From Bordetella parapertussis (GTDB taxonomy: Bacteria; Acidobacteriota; Terriglobia; Bryobacterales; Bryobacteraceae), in NCBI GenBank assembly GCA_943328975.2, contig CALQCC020000030.1:1-58695 (forward strand): a stretch of 58,695 bases of DNA, written 5' to 3'. Below are positions 33,905 to 43,092 of this stretch, in pieces. Below the pieces are notes generated by a model, which made no database searches, was not told the origin of the DNA, and saw only the letters and a list, made by a program, of their open reading frames with translations. Within the stretch, counting starts at the first letter, position 1; the number at the start of each line of letters is the position of its first letter. The position numbers and the translations under genes were made by a program.

Positions 33905-34762
33905 ATGTGCGATCAAGATCATTTTGAAGACGACAAGAAGCTATGGGAAGCTCAAGGGCTAGTGACACGGAAGCAGTTCGGTGTCCTGCTGGGAGCGGGC
34001 ATGGCCATGTTACTGCCGCAAGTTGCCAATGCGGTTACGGTTGTTGAATCGGACGTGACGATCAAGACCCCCGATGGCACCGCCGACTGTTACTTCGTGC
34101 ATCCTGCGACTGGCACCGCCCCCGGCGTTCTATTGTGGCCGGATATCTTCGGGCTGCGGCCTTCGATGCGCACGATGGGCAAGCGCCTGGCTGAATCCGG
34201 ATATTCAGTGCTGGTGGTGAATCCGTTCTACCGCAAGCAGAAGGCGCCTACGGCGTCCAAAGGCGCTGCGACTCCGATCGGGGAGGTCATGCCGTTCATG
34301 CAAGCGCTAACCGAGGCGACCCACATGACCGATGCCAAGGCGTTTGTCGCATGGCTGGACACGCAAGCGTCGGTGGCCAAGAATCGCAAGATGGGCACAC
34401 AAGGTTACTGCATGGGCGGTCCGATGGCGTTCCGCACAGCGGCCGCGATGCCGGATCGCGTTGGCGCAGTCGCATCCTTCCATGGGGCAGCATTGGTGGC
34501 GCCTGGGGACAACAGTCCGCACCTGCAAGCCTCGAAGTCCAAGGCATCGTTCCTGGTCGCGATTGCCACCAACGATGATCAGCAGGCTCCCACGGCAAAG
34601 GACGTCATGAAGAAGACGTTTGCCGATGCGAAGCTGAACGCGGAAATCGAAGTCTACACGGGAGCTGCGCATGGTTGGTGCCCGCCGGATTCCGGCGTGT
34701 ACAACGAGCCGTTGGCCGAGAAGGCCTGGACCCGTTTGCTCGCGTTGTACAGCAAGCTGTAG
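33905..34762 (+). CDS. Dienelactone hydrolase family protein, exported
   Basis: 285-residue alpha/beta hydrolase. The nucleophile motif GYCMGG uses Cys as in dienelactone hydrolase; His is in AHGWCPP and the acid near ATNDDQQ. An N-terminal segment (TRKQFGVLLGAGMAMLLPQVANA) looks like a Tat-type or Sec signal, unusual for this normally cytoplasmic family. AAGGAG precedes the ATG at 33905 and TATAAT lies at 33838-33843. The substrate is unknown. A long hairpin follows the gene. Confidence 0.85.
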   Translation: MCDQDHFEDDKKLWEAQGLVTRKQFGVLLGAGMAMLLPQVANAVTVVESDVTIKTPDGTADCYFVHPATGTAPGVLLWPDIFGLRPSMRTMGKRLAESGYSVLVVNPFYRKQKAPTASKGAATPIGEVMPFMQALTEATHMTDAKAFVAWLDTQASVAKNRKMGTQGYCMGGPMAFRTAAAMPDRVGAVASFHGAALVAPGDNSPHLQASKSKASFLVAIATNDDQQAPTAKDVMKKTFADAKLNAEIEVYTGAAHGWCPPDSGVYNEPLAEKAWTRLLALYSKL

Positions 34763-34779
34763 CCAACCGTCGTGTTACA

Positions 34780-34821
34780 GAGACAAGGTGCGGCGGTTCC
34801 ATGAACCTCGCACCTTGTCTC
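34780..34821. terminator. Long hairpin between hydrolase and quinoprotein genes
   Basis: GAGACAAGGTGCG (34780-34792) pairs with CGCACCTTGTCTC (34809-34821); inside it GGTTC pairs with GAACC around a three-base loop. There is no T tract, so it may stop transcription weakly or protect a 3' end. Confidence 0.55.
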
Positions 34822-34861
34822 ACTTTGCAGGTGTCCACTTGTCTGCGAGTGAAAGGTGTCC

Positions 34862-36688
34862 ATGAAAGTTCTGCTCCCGTTCGCGGCTTTGATCGCTCTC
34901 GGCGTTCCCGTTTTCGCGCAGTCCGGCGAAGCGCTCTTTAAAGACAGCTGTGCTTCCTGCCATGACGGCGGTATGGATCGCGCCCCCGCGCGGGCCGCTT
35001 TGCGGGAATTCAGTGCGGACCGCGTTCTGCAGGCACTGGAAACCGGAGCCATGGTGTCGATGGCCAGCAACCGCACCGCCGTAGAGCGCCGTAGCATTGC
35101 CGAATTCGTGACCGGTAAGGCGCTTACGGGCGGCCTCGTCGACGTCCCGTCCCCTGAGGAGATGTGCAAGCTCGGACCGGCACCCGATTTCTCCAAAGTC
35201 AGTTGGAACGGTTGGGGACAGAATTCTTCCAACACCCGTTTCCAAGACGCCGCCAACGCCGGACTCTCCGCCGCAGACGTGCCGAAGCTCAAAGTGAAGT
35301 GGGCGTTCGGTTTCCCGGGTGAACAGAGCGTGATGGCGCATTCGACGATCGCCGGCGGACGCCTCTTTATCGGAAGCCCAGCAGGCAAGGTCTATTCGCT
35401 CGATACAGCCACGGGCTGCGTGCACTGGTGGTTTCAAGCGGGTGGCGCCGTGCGCAACGCAATTCGCATTGAACGCGTGAACAATGTCGCCACCGCATTC
35501 TTTGGAGATCAGCGAGGCAACGTCTACGCGCTGGATGCAGCCACTGGCAAGCAGTTGTGGACAGTGAAAGTGGACGCTTCCCCGGTGGCTCGCGTCACCG
35601 GGTCGGTCGCGTTCAACAACGGCAAGCTGTACGTGCCTGTGGCATCGGGAGAAGAGGTCGCGAGCACCAAGCCCGACTACGAATGCTGCAAGTTCCGCGG
35701 CAGTATCGTCGCCCTGGAAGCAGCCACTGGCAAGCAGGTTTGGAAAACGTACACCATCACGGAGACTCCTAAGCCGACCAAGAAGAACAAGGCGGGCACG
35801 CAGTTGTACGGACCTTCGGGCGCTCCCATCTGGAGCAGTCCCACCATCGACACGCGCCGCAACGCCATCTATGCGACCACCGGCAACAACTATAGCGATC
35901 CGCCCTCGCGCATGAGCAACGCGTTCCTAGCTATGGACCTCGATACAGGCAAGCTGTTGTGGTCGCGGCAAATGACGGAGCAAGACGCGTACGTTTCGGC
36001 GTGCCGCTTGCCCGATAAAACGAACTGCCCCGATTCCAACGGTCCAGACTTCGATTTCTCATCAGGTCCTATCCTGGTCAATCTCCCCAACGGTCGCAGG
36101 GCTTTGGTCGCAGGGCAGAAGTCCGGGATGGTTCATGCGATTAATCCGGACCAACAGGGTGAAGTCCTCTGGCAGACGCGCGTAGGCAAGGGCGGCACGA
36201 TGGGCGGCGTCCAGTGGGGTTCGGCCACCGACGGCACGAACGTTTATGTGGCGAACTCCGACATCAAGCGCATCATGCTGACGTATTCGACGTCCACCGA
36301 CGCCGATCCCATCCAGGGCGGGGGCATGTTCGCACTACGCCTCTCTGATGGCAAGCAAGTGTGGACGACGCCTCCCGCCACCTGCGGCACACGACCGCGT
36401 TGTTCGCCCGCGCAGTCCGCAGCAGTCACCGCGATCCCCGGCGTAGCGTTCTCCGGATCGGTAGACGGACACATGCGCGGCTATTCCACCACCGACGGCA
36501 AAGTGATCTGGGACTTCGATTCCGAGCGTGAGTACACAACCGTCAACGGCGTCCCCGGACGCGGCGGCTCCATCGACGGCCCGGGTCCGGTGATCTCCGG
36601 CGGGATGTTGTTCATGGGTTCAGGCTACGTCGGCGCGGGCGGAGCGCCCGGGAACGTATTGCTCGGACTCTCCGTCGACGGGAAGTAA
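34862..36688 (+). CDS. Quinohaemoprotein: cytochrome c fused to PQQ propeller
   Basis: 608-residue periplasmic protein. Signal MKVLLPFAALIALGVPVFA, haem site CASCH (about residue 36), then a PQQ-type beta-propeller with repeated blades (KVYSLDTATGCVHWWF, NVYALDAATGKQLWTV, ALEAATGKQVWKTY). The order of N-terminal haem then propeller resembles polyvinyl-alcohol dehydrogenases. GPDFDFSSGPILV lies where catalytic and metal residues are expected. The ATG at 34862 is preferred, with AAAGG just upstream. Likely role: oxidation of an alcohol, passing electrons through its own haem. Substrate unknown. Confidence 0.85.
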   Translation: MKVLLPFAALIALGVPVFAQSGEALFKDSCASCHDGGMDRAPARAALREFSADRVLQALETGAMVSMASNRTAVERRSIAEFVTGKALTGGLVDVPSPEEMCKLGPAPDFSKVSWNGWGQNSSNTRFQDAANAGLSAADVPKLKVKWAFGFPGEQSVMAHSTIAGGRLFIGSPAGKVYSLDTATGCVHWWFQAGGAVRNAIRIERVNNVATAFFGDQRGNVYALDAATGKQLWTVKVDASPVARVTGSVAFNNGKLYVPVASGEEVASTKPDYECCKFRGSIVALEAATGKQVWKTYTITETPKPTKKNKAGTQLYGPSGAPIWSSPTIDTRRNAIYATTGNNYSDPPSRMSNAFLAMDLDTGKLLWSRQMTEQDAYVSACRLPDKTNCPDSNGPDFDFSSGPILVNLPNGRRALVAGQKSGMVHAINPDQQGEVLWQTRVGKGGTMGGVQWGSATDGTNVYVANSDIKRIMLTYSTSTDADPIQGGGMFALRLSDGKQVWTTPPATCGTRPRCSPAQSAAVTAIPGVAFSGSVDGHMRGYSTTDGKVIWDFDSEREYTTVNGVPGRGGSIDGPGPVISGGMLFMGSGYVGAGGAPGNVLLGLSVDGK

Positions 36689-36704
36689 CAGGAACGGCCT
36701 CAGC

Positions 36705-37562
36705 CTACTTCTGCTTGCCCGCCGCGCCCGCAGGAGCTTTGCCCTTGCCTTGGCCACCCGCAAAGTTCGCCTGCAACAGGTGCGTCAGCGTATGCACGTA
36801 ACGCAGTTTGCCATTCTCTACGCGGAACAGGTGCGTGTCCGCCGATCCGTTGACTCCAAACGTGCAGAAGGCCACCACTACTCCAATCGTCTCATCGACG
36901 ACGAAATGCCGCGCGACGATATTGACACCGCTCGGCACACCCACCTGGCACGAATCATCCGCAGCTCCCTTGCCTGTGTGCATGCCACCTTCGGTGCGGT
37001 TGCAGGGCTGGCCCCACGGCACCAGGTCCATCTTTCCCTCCAGGAACGCATCGAGATACCCGTTGGCAGCCGACTCCAGCGTGTTGCGCGTATCGCGTTG
37101 AGCTGCGGGGATCGTGCCCCATTTCTCACTGGACGAATACTGTAAGTACGTGTCGGCGTTGAACAGCCAGTAACCCGTCTCCGTCCATACCGTCTCTATT
37201 TCCGCAATCAACCCGTGATTCACTCGGAGGCGCGTACCCAGCACGTACGGATGGCTCTTGTCGGTAACGATCACCTCGGTGAATGTCTGGCACGTTGACG
37301 TATCGAGCAAACTGAAATGGTGGTCGATCTTCATGGGCTTCTTGATGACGCCCGCGTTGATATTCATCACCTGCGTGTTTTCGATGTAGCCTAACGACAT
37401 CGCCAGCGGCATGCCCGAAGGGTCCCCCTTCGTTTGCGCGGCAATGTAGAGGTCGGTCGCGGCTTGCAGTCCCGGCCGTGTGCAGGCGACCTGAGCAAAT
37501 CCGGCCGTCGGGGCCAGCAGTGCTCCCGAAAGTATCATCCAGGTAAGAACTGTTCGATTCAT
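36705..37562 (-). CDS. Secreted DUF8021-like protein, second member
   Basis: 285-residue exported protein with signal peptide ending GFAQ and ACTRPGLQAATDLYIAAQTKGDPSGMP followed by GYIENT. The pattern matches the N-terminus of the protein at 24928-25860, so both belong to one family of unknown function. Four further Cys may form disulfides. The C-terminus is a Lys/Gly/Ala tail (GGQGKGKAPAGAAGKQK). GGGAGGG precedes the ATG at 37562. Confidence 0.68.
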   Translation of the reverse strand: MNRTVLTWMILSGALLAPTAGFAQVACTRPGLQAATDLYIAAQTKGDPSGMPLAMSLGYIENTQVMNINAGVIKKPMKIDHHFSLLDTSTCQTFTEVIVTDKSHPYVLGTRLRVNHGLIAEIETVWTETGYWLFNADTYLQYSSSEKWGTIPAAQRDTRNTLESAANGYLDAFLEGKMDLVPWGQPCNRTEGGMHTGKGAADDSCQVGVPSGVNIVARHFVVDETIGVVVAFCTFGVNGSADTHLFRVENGKLRYVHTLTHLLQANFAGGQGKGKAPAGAAGKQK

Positions 37563-37667
37563 CAAACCCTCCCTTAATCAGGATCAGCGTACACCAAATC
37601 CACAGTGCGCGGGAGTGATACCGTCCGTCACCCAGGTTGATAGATGAGCCGTTGCCTGCGGAAATCG

Positions 37668-39398
37668 ATGCGAAGCCGCATCACAGGATGCGAACATGAG
37701 AATATCTTGAGCAATAGTCCTGAAATCCGTCCCGTCATTGGTATCGACCTGGGTACGACAAACTGTGCGCTCGCGTATTCGCAAGGCGAGACCGTAGAGA
37801 TGTTTTCCATTCCGCAGTTCGTTCATCCCGGCGAGGTGCGTGAAGAACCACTGTTGCCTTCGTTCTTATTCTTGGAAGATCCACCGATTGTTGGAGTGCT
37901 CGCGCAGAGAAAAGGTCTGGACAATCCTGGACGCCTTGTGGCTTCTGCAAAGTCGTGGCTTTCCTACGCCGGCGTGGACCGCAATGCCGCGATCCTTCCC
38001 GTCACCGCGCCCGAAGGAGTCAGCAAGGTCTCGCCCGTAGAAGCTTCCTCTCAATACTTGAAGTACCTCAAGGAAGCCTGGAATCAGAAAAGGCCCGACG
38101 CTCCGTTTGAAACGCATGACGTCCTGGTGACCGTGCCCGCATCCTTTGATCCAGTGGCACGGGACTTAACTATTAAGGCCGCCGAATCCGCCGGGTACCG
38201 CAATGTTGTCATCCTGGAAGAGCCGCAGGCCGCTTTCTACGCCTGGATTGCGCAGAATCCTGACTGGCGCGAACTGGTCTCCGTGGGCGACTTGATCCTG
38301 GTGATCGATGTTGGCGGCGGGACCACCGATTTCGCACTCATCTCAGTGGAAGCGGATGCGGGCAAGATCTCGCTACGCCGGATTGCCGTCGGTGATCATA
38401 TTTTGCTTGGTGGCGATAATATCGACGCTGCCCTCGCGCATCATGTGGGAGCGGCTTTCCCCAAGCTCGATGGAATGCAGACGCACTCCCTGCAGCAGCA
38501 TTGCCGCTTCGCCAAGGAACGTTTGCTTGCCGAGGATAACCAGGATAGTCAGCTGCCCATCACCATTCTTGGCCGCGGCACCAGTGTAGTGGGCAAGTCG
38601 CTGAAAGCGACGTTAACGCGCGCCGACATCATGGGCATCTTGACGGAAGGCTTCCTGCCATCCGTTGCCTTGGATGAGGAACCGGAGGAGCAGGGCGCCG
38701 CCCTCTCCGAATTTGGTCTTCCATACGCTTCTGATCCGGCCATCACCAGGCACCTTGCGAACTTTCTCCGCCGTCAGTCCGCCACTCCAACACATGTCTT
38801 GTTCAACGGAGGCGTGTTCCTAGCGCCCTTCGTGCGCAACCGGATTGTGGAAGTCCTGAACCAATGGTTTCCCAAGCCCGTAACACCGCTTGTCAGTGGA
38901 GACCTGATGCGATCCGTAGCACGCGGCGCGGCCTACTATGGTCGCGTCAGACAAGGCGAAGGCGTGCGGGTGCGCGGCGGAGTGCCCCACAGTTACTACA
39001 TTGGGATCGAGGCTGCGGCTCCGGCTGTTCCCGGTCGTCCCAAGCCCTTCAAGGCGCTCACGATCGTTCCGTTCGGCATGGAAGAGGGCACCGGCCACCA
39101 GTTAACCGACCGACAGTTTGTCCTGAACGTCGGGAAACGGGCGCAGTTCCGATTCTTCCAGTCCAGTGAGAGAACCCATGATCCGGTTGGATCCCTGATT
39201 GAAGACATCGACACGACGCTAGAGGAGCTTTCTCCTGTCGAAGCCCTGTTGCCGAGCGAGGTCCATGAGAGCGTCCAGGTCACACTGGAAAGTCTGGTGA
39301 CCGAAACCGGCATGTTCGAATTGTGGTTTGTCGCCCGCGATGGCCGCCGCTGGAAGCTCGAGTTCAACGTGCGTCCCAAGCGGCCCCGCGAGCGATGA
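37668..39398 (+). CDS. Hsp70 (DnaK-like) family ATPase
   Basis: 576-residue Hsp70 relative. Phosphate loops are clear: GIDLGTTNCALAY, the connect-2 VIDVGGGTTDFAL and the adenosine loop FNGGVFLAPFVRN. The C-terminal part lacks the usual long DnaK lid and is a short beta domain (from HSYYIGIEAAA), as in the DnaK-like proteins encoded outside the dnaK operon. Activity and clients are unknown. The start is uncertain: ATG 37644 and 37668 are possible, but the fold starts only near residue 24. Confidence 0.85.
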   Translation: MRSRITGCEHENILSNSPEIRPVIGIDLGTTNCALAYSQGETVEMFSIPQFVHPGEVREEPLLPSFLFLEDPPIVGVLAQRKGLDNPGRLVASAKSWLSYAGVDRNAAILPVTAPEGVSKVSPVEASSQYLKYLKEAWNQKRPDAPFETHDVLVTVPASFDPVARDLTIKAAESAGYRNVVILEEPQAAFYAWIAQNPDWRELVSVGDLILVIDVGGGTTDFALISVEADAGKISLRRIAVGDHILLGGDNIDAALAHHVGAAFPKLDGMQTHSLQQHCRFAKERLLAEDNQDSQLPITILGRGTSVVGKSLKATLTRADIMGILTEGFLPSVALDEEPEEQGAALSEFGLPYASDPAITRHLANFLRRQSATPTHVLFNGGVFLAPFVRNRIVEVLNQWFPKPVTPLVSGDLMRSVARGAAYYGRVRQGEGVRVRGGVPHSYYIGIEAAAPAVPGRPKPFKALTIVPFGMEEGTGHQLTDRQFVLNVGKRAQFRFFQSSERTHDPVGSLIEDIDTTLEELSPVEALLPSEVHESVQVTLESLVTETGMFELWFVARDGRRWKLEFNVRPKRPRER

Positions 39399-39403
39399 AA
39401 CGG

Positions 39404-41221
39404 CTAGTTGTTTAACTCCGGTGCGGCCGCAGGTTGCGGTTTCGCCGGAACTGCCACAGGCTTCGGAAGTTCCACCTTCCCATCCAGCCCGAACACAAAC
39501 AGCATCGGAGCATTGTCGACCTTCGCGTCATTCGGACCCACGACGTTCGCCGCGCGACCCAAACCGCCGATGAACGCCACGTACTGCTTGCCGTCCACTT
39601 CGTAGGTGATCGGCGGAGCCATGCCCGTGCGGTTTGTCTGGACCTCGTATACCTTCGCGCCCTTGTCCGCGCTATACACGCGGAACATGCCATCGTTGGC
39701 CACGTGGAACACCAGGTTGCCGGATGTTGTGACGCTCCCGCCTCCGATGCCGCCGCCACCGCTGGCACTCCACGCCAGCTTTCGCCCCACAGGATCCCAA
39801 GCCTGCAACCCGCCATTCACGCCCGCTGGAGCCTCGGGTCCGATGGACCCCGTCAACTTCCGCAATTCTCCCGAAGGCCGAACATAGCCAGTCGACCCCG
39901 GCTTCAATTCGTCCGTCGCCTTATACGGAAACGGCATGTAGAAGGACGGGATGTAGACAAGCCCTGTGGCCGGGTTGTAAGACATCGGCGACCAGTTGTG
40001 TGCGCCGCCACCCGTCGGGTAGATCTCGACTCCGATCGGGTCGTTGTCATAATAGGCCTGCGGATTGACGATCGGACGCCCCTTCTCGTCATGCCCAGTC
40101 GCCCACGTCACCTTCACGAACGGCTCGGCCGAGATGAATTCTCCCGATACCCGATCCAGCACGTGGAAGAAGCCATTCTTCGAGGCCTGCATGATCACCT
40201 TGCGCGTGCGTCCGCCGAGCGGAAGGTCCAGCAACATCAACTGCTGCACACTGTCGAAGTCCCAGTTGTCGTTGGGTACCGTCTGATAGTGCCACTTCAG
40301 AAGCCCTGTCTTCAGATCCACGGCGAGGATCGAGCAGGTATAAAGATTGTCCACGTTCTGCGCGCCCCGGAATTTCTGCACCCACGGTTCCGCGTTACCC
40401 GTGCCCACGTAAACCAGATTCGCTTCGGGGTCGTACGCGAAGCCGTCCCACACCGCTCCGCCGCCACCGTTCTTGTAGAAGTCTCCACCCCATGTCTTGG
40501 CAGCCGCGCGCATGGCTTCGTTCTCGAACGGTAGCGCCGGATTGCCGGGAACCGTGTAAAATCGCCACTCGCGTTTGCCTGTGGTCGCATCGTAAGCATC
40601 AAAGAATCCGCGCGTCGGTTTGTCGCCCCCCGATACTCCGATGATCACCTTGCCGTTCGCAATCCGCGGAGCCATCGTGATCGTGTAGTCATCCTTCGGA
40701 TACGCCACGCGCGTCTCCCAAATCGGTTTGCCCGTCAGAGCATCCAGCGCGAACAGACGTCCATCGATCCCCGGAGCGATCACCATCCCGTTGTATAGCG
40801 CGATGCCGCGATTGACGATCCCGCAGCAAATCTTCGGCCGAACAGTGGTCTGATTGACCTCTGGGTCCCAGCGCCACAGTTCCTTGCCGGAGCGAGCATC
40901 GACGGCGAAAACTACGCTCCAGCTAGTGATGCCGTAGAGCGTGTTGTTCCACATCAGCGGAGTCCCTTCCTGATTGCCACCACCCGCGCCCACTACGTAC
41001 GACCAAGCCAGCCCGAGCCGTCCAGCGTTCGACGTATCGATCTGCTTCAGAGTGCTATAGCGAGTCTCACCCTGAGTGCGTCCGTAGCTCAACCACGATC
41101 CCGGCAGCGGATCCGCCGCTGTACCGGCTTTCTTGAGCACTTCGTTGTCGACGCGAACGGCCTGCGCAAATCCCCATGAACAAAACAGCACCACACCTAC
41201 TGCGCGAATGAGTGTCTTCAC
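39404..41221 (-). CDS. PQQ-dependent alcohol dehydrogenase
   Basis: 605-residue periplasmic quinoprotein of the methanol/ethanol dehydrogenase family. The vicinal Cys pair (ICCGIVNRG, Cys132-133) that stacks on PQQ is present, as are the blades GKELWRWDP and GKREWRFYT. The catalytic Asp region is NWDFDS (321-323). A second Asp two positions after the catalytic one is the mark of lanthanide-dependent members, so this enzyme may use a rare-earth ion; that is inferred. GTG 41221 follows a G-rich ribosome site. A cytochrome c gene is divergent, 448 bp away, and could take the electrons. Confidence 0.88.
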   Translation of the reverse strand: MKTLIRAVGVVLFCSWGFAQAVRVDNEVLKKAGTAADPLPGSWLSYGRTQGETRYSTLKQIDTSNAGRLGLAWSYVVGAGGGNQEGTPLMWNNTLYGITSWSVVFAVDARSGKELWRWDPEVNQTTVRPKICCGIVNRGIALYNGMVIAPGIDGRLFALDALTGKPIWETRVAYPKDDYTITMAPRIANGKVIIGVSGGDKPTRGFFDAYDATTGKREWRFYTVPGNPALPFENEAMRAAAKTWGGDFYKNGGGGAVWDGFAYDPEANLVYVGTGNAEPWVQKFRGAQNVDNLYTCSILAVDLKTGLLKWHYQTVPNDNWDFDSVQQLMLLDLPLGGRTRKVIMQASKNGFFHVLDRVSGEFISAEPFVKVTWATGHDEKGRPIVNPQAYYDNDPIGVEIYPTGGGAHNWSPMSYNPATGLVYIPSFYMPFPYKATDELKPGSTGYVRPSGELRKLTGSIGPEAPAGVNGGLQAWDPVGRKLAWSASGGGGIGGGSVTTSGNLVFHVANDGMFRVYSADKGAKVYEVQTNRTGMAPPITYEVDGKQYVAFIGGLGRAANVVGPNDAKVDNAPMLFVFGLDGKVELPKPVAVPAKPQPAAAPELNN

Positions 41222-41669
41222 CGGTCCCCCCGATTGAATCTAGCGAATCTCGAATAGCCTCTCGGCTCGGTTGCCCGAATGTCGCCTATATATATTGCCA
41301 CCGAAACGTTTTCGAGGATAGGGTCGATCCAATGCGGCATAGCGGGGAATGGCGCAGCGTTCTGGAGTCCGGACTGAGCGAAAAGACCCAGGCCCTGAAA
41401 GCAGTTGATCCCCAGGCGATGGAAAAGAGCCCAGAATCTGCCCAATCGGTCCCGGAGGGGGTTGCTCTATACGACGGTCCTGGACGTGCTCCAACAGGCG
41501 GTAGGCTTGGAGGTAGGATTTGTGACTGAAATGAGCACCGGTTGTGCAAACAACTGCATGGGTTGTGTCAAAGACGTGGCCCCGCACTCCAAAGAATCGG
41601 CGGCGTCCCTTGTAGTCCTGTCGGGTGGCAGTGACAAAGCAGAGGGCAAAGTAGACACAGGATCAAATC
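41222..41669. other. 448-bp divergent intergenic region
   Basis: Stretch between the PQQ dehydrogenase and the cytochrome c gene. It is long for this window. It contains TATATATATT (41287-41296), a small hairpin (CGAAACGTTTTCG, 41322-41334 region) and two short overlapping reading frames that may be remnants. No RNA gene or operator is recognised with confidence. Confidence 0.4.
41332..41529 (+). CDS. Doubtful short frame, possible decayed gene
   Basis: 65-codon frame with GGATAGGG before the ATG and a natural-looking first 44 residues (SGEWRSVLESGLSEKTQALK). At a run of G (41455-41461) the better-looking protein continues in another frame up to 41698 (LLYTTVLDVLQQAVGLEVGF, then a CANNCMGC cluster). 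This may be a frameshifted remnant or chance. No family is recognised. Confidence 0.2.
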   Translation: MRHSGEWRSVLESGLSEKTQALKAVDPQAMEKSPESAQSVPEGVALYDGPGRAPTGGRLGGRICD

Positions 41670-42092
41670 ATGCGACACAAGTTAGCCTTCGCCACTAGTG
41701 CGCTGTTGTGGGTCGCTTCGTTGGCCCCGGCGCAGAAGCGAGTAGAAGTCCCCGAGGACGCCAGACTGATCGAGTCCATTCAGGGCGCGGACCTGTTCCA
41801 GGCATACTGCGCCACCTGCCATGGGAAAGACGGCAAAGGGCAGGGACCGATGGCCAAAGCCCTCAAGTCCTCCCCGCCGGATCTCACCAAGATCTCCGCG
41901 CGAAACGGCGGAAAATTCCCGTTCCTGCAAGTCCAGCAGATGATTGCGGGTCAGGCCCCGGTGGTTGTGAGCCATGGCAACCGCGAAATGCCCGTATGGG
42001 GACCGGTGTTTTCTCAAGTGACACGTGACCAGGACCTTGGGTCACTGCGTGTTTACAATTTAACCAAATACCTGGAAACCCTGCAGAAATAG
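41670..42092 (+). CDS. Periplasmic cytochrome c
   Basis: 140-residue monohaem cytochrome: signal MRHKLAFATSALLWVASLAPA, haem site CATCH (about residues 47-51) in a LFQAYCATCHGKDGKGQGP context, and Met candidate in NREMPVWGPVF. This is the plan of cytochromes that accept electrons from quinoproteins; the divergent PQQ dehydrogenase is an obvious donor. AGGATC lies before the ATG. The stop is inside a hairpin shared with the convergent gene. Confidence 0.87.
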   Translation: MRHKLAFATSALLWVASLAPAQKRVEVPEDARLIESIQGADLFQAYCATCHGKDGKGQGPMAKALKSSPPDLTKISARNGGKFPFLQVQQMIAGQAPVVVSHGNREMPVWGPVFSQVTRDQDLGSLRVYNLTKYLETLQK

Positions 42093-42110
42093 CGGATACT
42101 GTCGCTATTT
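42087..42110. terminator. Bidirectional hairpin between convergent genes
   Basis: AAATAGCG (42087-42094) pairs with CGCTATTT (42103-42110) around an eight-base loop. It overlaps both stop codons and gives T-rich ends on both strands. Confidence 0.6.
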
Positions 42111-43004
42111 CGGAATCGTAACCGGGAACAACCGGAACGGACTCGCGTCTTCGGTCTTGCCCTTCTGCTTGAGCTTGCCTTCCATCGTCCAGCCCATGCC
42201 CTTGGTGACTGTGACCGCTGGAGTGCCACCCTCCATGCCGCCTTCCTTCAGCGTCGTGATCTGAACGGTGTCGCCGCTCGGGACAGCCATGGCCGTGCGG
42301 CCCGCACCCTCGGCGATGATCAAGCGTTTGCTGTCGATCGCGCGCATCCCGTCCGGACCTTCCAGGGGACGCGATAACTTGAGATCGGTAACCTTGGTAA
42401 CCTTGCCGTCCTTCGCCAGATCTAGGCGCAGCAGCTTGCTGGTGGTCACGTTGTTCGCGTAAAGCGTATCCCCCAGGAACGCGAGCCCATCCACGCCAGC
42501 GAGCAGCGGATCCGCCGCGACTTCGACCGCAGTCTTCTCACCCTTGCCGAACTTGAAGATCTTGGCTCCGATGGTGTCGCTCACATAGATGTCGCCGTTG
42601 TTACGGACCGCGAGGTCATTGCAGAAAGGGTTGGCCGTGGGAATGGTGAGCGCACCTTTGGCTGCGCCGGTCTTGAGATCGAACGTTTTGACGCCGCTCT
42701 GGCACACCAGCAGCAAGCCGGCCTTTTCATCGGCCAGGACGCCCAACAACGGACCCTTGGTGGTGCTGGCGTCAATCCATTTAGCCGCGATAGTTTGACC
42801 GGCGGGAATGCGCCATACCGAACTGGTGCCGTAGCTGCCGATGATGATGGCTCCGTCGGAGGTGGAGGTGATGCTCTCCGGGAAGAGATCCTTGCTGGGG
42901 ATGGAGATGATCGCCGGGGTGGCAGCATAGAGAGCGCAGCCGGCCGCAAGTAGGACATTCGCCGCTGCGGCGTATTTGATCCAGGGTCTTGATCCGTTTT
43001 GCAT
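42105..43004 (-). CDS. Secreted SMP-30/NHL-like beta-propeller protein
   Basis: 299-residue exported propeller. Signal or anchor (YAAAANVLLAAGCALYAA), then blades typical of SMP-30/gluconolactonase-like proteins: NPFCNDLAVRNNGDIYVSDT, VDGLAFLGDTLYANN, EGPDGMRAIDSKRLIIAEG. The Asn/Asp positions that bind calcium in SMP-30 seem present (CNDL, GPDG), so lactonase activity is possible, but many such proteins only bind ligands. Convergent with the cytochrome gene. Confidence 0.75.
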   Translation of the reverse strand: MQNGSRPWIKYAAAANVLLAAGCALYAATPAIISIPSKDLFPESITSTSDGAIIIGSYGTSSVWRIPAGQTIAAKWIDASTTKGPLLGVLADEKAGLLLVCQSGVKTFDLKTGAAKGALTIPTANPFCNDLAVRNNGDIYVSDTIGAKIFKFGKGEKTAVEVAADPLLAGVDGLAFLGDTLYANNVTTSKLLRLDLAKDGKVTKVTDLKLSRPLEGPDGMRAIDSKRLIIAEGAGRTAMAVPSGDTVQITTLKEGGMEGGTPAVTVTKGMGWTMEGKLKQKGKTEDASPFRLFPVTIPK

Positions 43005-43092
43005 GTTCTCTATGATGCCACTTTATCGCCGTCCCAACCTTGCGGAAGCCGAAAGCGTGTAGTATGTTAGCGGTGCCAAGGAGAAACACACG

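Noticed and set aside
39434-40534. 366-codon open frame opposite the PQQ dehydrogenase
   Set aside because: Arg/His-rich antisense translation with no recognisable fold; the quinoprotein is certain.
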